Below are positions 62,018-64,000 of a DNA stretch of 64,000 bases, one piece after another. The position numbers and the translations under genes were made by a program. The notes beneath the pieces are model-generated. The model did no database searches. It was not told where the DNA came from and saw nothing but the letters and a program-made list of their open reading frames with translations. This stretch comes from Flavivirga aquimarina (lineage in GTDB: Bacteria > Bacteroidota > Bacteroidia > Flavobacteriales > Flavobacteriaceae): assembly GCF_030540835.1 (NCBI RefSeq), contig NZ_JAUOEK010000184.1, positions 1 through 64,000 on the forward strand. Direction: 5' to 3'. Within the stretch, counting starts at the first letter, position 1. Every line of letters starts with the position of its first letter.

Positions 62018-64000
62018 TTAATACTCAATAATCTCAAATTCACTACGCCTGTTTAACTGGTGTTCTTCATCGGTACAGTCTAACATCGGACAAGGTACTA
62101 TTGGTTGTAACTCACCAAAGCCTTGAAACTTCATTCTACGAGCATTTACATAGCCTTCTAATGCCAAATAATTCCTGGTCGATTCTGCACGTCGTTCAGA
62201 TAATATTTGATTATATCGTACTGTCCCTCTACTATCGGTATGTGAACTTATTTTTAAATGAATCTTTGGATAACGTTCTAATTTAGCTGCTAACTCATCT
62301 AATATTACTTTAGAATCGCTCCTAATATTCCACATGTCAAAATTAAAATATATAGGTTCTAATTCAAAGAATAGTTTTCCATTTTTTTCAACCACAGGTG
62401 GTCCTTCGGTATCTGTGAGTAGGGCAAACCGCTCTGGATCATCTTCTTTTAGTTTTTTGTCAATTTTCTTTTCTGCTATAATAACTTCTACTGGATCTGG
62501 TGGGTCTGGCGGTGGTATTTTACTTAAATACAAAACATGTTTTTGGTCCTGTTCTTCAATCGCTCTAACATTCATTTCATTCGAACGGTATGCTTCATGT
62601 GTCGCTTTAAACCGATAATTGCCTGCTAATAAATTCATATTAAATGCAGCCAAAGAATCCAATGTATTATTATACAACTCTTTTTCTTTCTTATTTATTA
62701 AGGCAACTTTCACATTTGGTATATATGCTTTGGTTTCGGCATCTCGTACTTCAAATGTATTGATGTATTCTCTAATAAAAATTTCACCTGTTTGGGTAAA
62801 CATAAAAATGTCGTCATTCTTTTTATTTCTATTAGATGCAAAGAAACCTTCTTTTTCGTTATGATAATTTAAATTAAAGTCATCATATCTCGAATTTATA
62901 GGTACTCCTAAATTAATAGGGGTTGTAAAATTGCCATTGTCCCATTCGGACACAAAATTATCCAACATCCCTAATCCCAAATGTCCATTGGAGGCAAAAA
63001 ACAAATCGCCCTTTTGAGATATAAAAGGGAAGTGCTCTCTGTTTTCAGTATTAATAGTTTTTCCTAAATTAATCGGCTCACCAAATAGCCCATCCACTTC
63101 AATAGTCACATAATACAAATCATAACTTCCAAAACCACCTTCCATATTTGATGAGAAATAGAGCTTTTTTCCATCGGGACTTAGTGCTGGGTGCTGATAT
63201 GAAAAACCGTTTTTATTAAATGACAGCTTTTCTAACTTAGCCCACTTTCCGTCTACCCGGGTTGCTTTATAGAGGTGAATATCATTACTAGACTGGTCGT
63301 TAAACTCTTTTTTACCATCGGTGTAATTGCTTCTGGATACGTATATGGTATTTCCATCATTACTAAAACAGAAATTACCTTCGTGCAACTTAGAGTTTAT
63401 AGTTTTTGGCAAAGGTATTGTATTACCTAAAGTGTCATTTTTATCATTTACTTTGGTAACATAAATATCTAAAAAAGGCTGATGTGTCCACTTATAGGTT
63501 TTCTTAAATAACTTTTTAGTATCTCTATCTGATGTAAAGTAAACACTGTCTTTATATTTCACAGCTCCAAAATCTGAAGCTTCTGAATTAAAGCGTGTTT
63601 TTTTTATTTTATAATCTGGATTTTTAAGTTTAAATTCTTCTATAATTTCAACAGATTCTGATTTATTTAATGATGCTGATACATTTTCTTTATATATTTT
63701 AAAATAGTCTAAACCTGTTTCGTAATCGCCTAAAGCAGATAGTACCTGATATAGTTTAAAATTATATTCATTGTTATAGGTTTTATCTTTTTCTCCGAAC
63801 CTTCCTTTTACTAATTGTTTTAAATAACGTGATGCTAATCTATATTGAAATGTATTGTAATAACAAGTAGCTATGTTTTCTAAAGCTTTTTTGTGTCGTT
63901 CTTTTGCTAATTCTTCCTCGTAATATATAGCGGCATTAATATAATCTCCTTTTTCGAAAAAACGGTCGGCTCTTGTTTTCTTTTGCCCAAATGATGACTG
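62018..64000 (-). CDS. TPR-PD40-OmpA envelope protein (N-terminus off the window)
   Basis: The frame stays open from 62018 to the edge of the window, giving at least 660 residues. The internal Met at 63562 is not the start: the in-frame sequence upstream (F-E-K-G-D-Y-I-N-A-A-I-Y-Y-E and L-Y-Q-V-L-S-A-L-G-D-Y-E) forms TPR-like repeats. Then come PD40/WD40-like blades (A-L-S-P-D-G-K-K-L-Y-F-S-S-N and P-F-I-S-Q-K-G-D-L-F-F-A-S-N), a carboxypeptidase-regulatory-like segment, and an OmpA domain with I-S-S-H-T-D-S-R-G and L-S-E-R-R-A. It fits the PorE-like class tied to gliding and type IX secretion; that link is inferred. Probably peptidoglycan-anchored. Confidence 0.85.
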   Translation of the reverse strand, partial: QSSFGQKKTRADRFFEKGDYINAAIYYEEELAKERHKKALENIATCYYNTFQYRLASRYLKQLVKGRFGEKDKTYNNEYNFKLYQVLSALGDYETGLDYFKIYKENVSASLNKSESVEIIEEFKLKNPDYKIKKTRFNSEASDFGAVKYKDSVYFTSDRDTKKLFKKTYKWTHQPFLDIYVTKVNDKNDTLGNTIPLPKTINSKLHEGNFCFSNDGNTIYVSRSNYTDGKKEFNDQSSNDIHLYKATRVDGKWAKLEKLSFNKNGFSYQHPALSPDGKKLYFSSNMEGGFGSYDLYYVTIEVDGLFGEPINLGKTINTENREHFPFISQKGDLFFASNGHLGLGMLDNFVSEWDNGNFTTPINLGVPINSRYDDFNLNYHNEKEGFFASNRNKKNDDIFMFTQTGEIFIREYINTFEVRDAETKAYIPNVKVALINKKEKELYNNTLDSLAAFNMNLLAGNYRFKATHEAYRSNEMNVRAIEEQDQKHVLYLSKIPPPDPPDPVEVIIAEKKIDKKLKEDDPERFALLTDTEGPPVVEKNGKLFFELEPIYFNFDMWNIRSDSKVILDELAAKLERYPKIHLKISSHTDSRGTVRYNQILSERRAESTRNYLALEGYVNARRMKFQGFGELQPIVPCPMLDCTDEEHQLNRRSEFEIIEY

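Noticed and set aside
62018-63562. OmpA-family gene starting at the Met at 63562
   Set aside because: The frame is open and protein-like up to the window edge, with TPR-like sequence upstream, so this Met is internal.
1-64000. tRNA, rRNA, CRISPR array or prophage
   Set aside because: Looked for on both strands by eye; no cloverleaf-like sequence, regular spacer array, integrase or phage structural gene was found. Low-similarity tRNAs could be missed without a covariance search.

Overview
The window looks like a chromosomal segment of a marine member of the Flavobacteriaceae (Bacteroidota). The evidence is low G+C content, promoters of the Bacteroidota form (TTG, about 19 bases, TAnnTTTG), almost no Shine-Dalgarno sequences, a type IX secretion sorting domain on a secreted peptidase, an OmpA/PD40 envelope protein, a hypoxanthine phosphoribosyltransferase-adenylate kinase fusion, and a secreted alginate lyase. 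No tRNA, rRNA, CRISPR array, transposase or integrase gene was found. Most of the window is ordinary core genome.

Layout. 1-6.2 kb: end of an unknown gene and its terminator, rlmB, a rhomboid protease, rarA, then a tightly packed three-gene envelope operon (lipoprotein, DUF5723-like outer-membrane protein, coiled-coil exported protein). 6.2-8.9 kb: overlapping operon radC / polysaccharide-deacetylase-like protein / HAD phosphatase. 9.0-11.3 kb: PaiB-like flavin protein, LysM-amidase, small unknown. 11.3-14.2 kb: a short accessory island with a TIR domain fused to a fold-type II PLP enzyme, and a small helical protein of unknown function. 14.2-16.8 kb: mpl, a CAGT-rich inverted repeat, and a TPR protein. 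16.9-23.1 kb: a 2058-residue alpha-2-macroglobulin. 23.1-26.5 kb: DoxX-like protein, lipoprotein, M64 peptidase with sorting domain, DUF4136 lipoprotein and a decayed alpha/beta-hydrolase gene. 26.5-30.7 kb: obg, hpt-adk fusion, and divergent purK-purE. 30.8-36.1 kb: M3 oligopeptidase, a MITE-like element, DUF2461 and TfoX-like genes, a GlxA-type regulator, and a possible LAS metallopeptidase. 36.1-39.5 kb: aldo/keto reductase, NTP/NDP-exchanger-like transporter, AraC-type membrane regulator. 39.6-43.2 kb: GbsR-type regulator with a palindromic operator, membrane protein, methyltransferase, ECF sigma factor with a small zinc-binding putative anti-sigma, and a UbiA-like protein. 43.3-49.5 kb: gcvP, a FabH-like synthase, FkbM methyltransferase, family-2 glycosyltransferase. 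49.6-55.4 kb: non-specific nuclease, PafA-like phosphatase, MlaE/MlaF transporter genes, and an alginate lyase with a discoidin domain. 55.4-64.0 kb: beta-propeller lipoprotein, DUF389 protein, mannose-1-phosphate guanylyltransferase, SprT-like protein, a methyltransferase, a HAD phosphatase, and most of a TPR/PD40/OmpA protein that runs off the right edge.

The two most interesting signals are these. First, the TIR-PLP fusion at 11.6-13.3 kb and its small neighbour look like an uncharacterised conflict or defence module. Second, several families of short palindromic repeats occur between genes and also appear to have inserted in frame inside genes: three times in the alpha-2-macroglobulin and once just before the HEXXH motif of the M3 peptidase. 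A near-perfect 26-bp palindromic operator before the GbsR-type regulator, with a degenerate second copy inside its operon, and a tandem 13-bp motif before the alginate lyase are clear regulatory leads.
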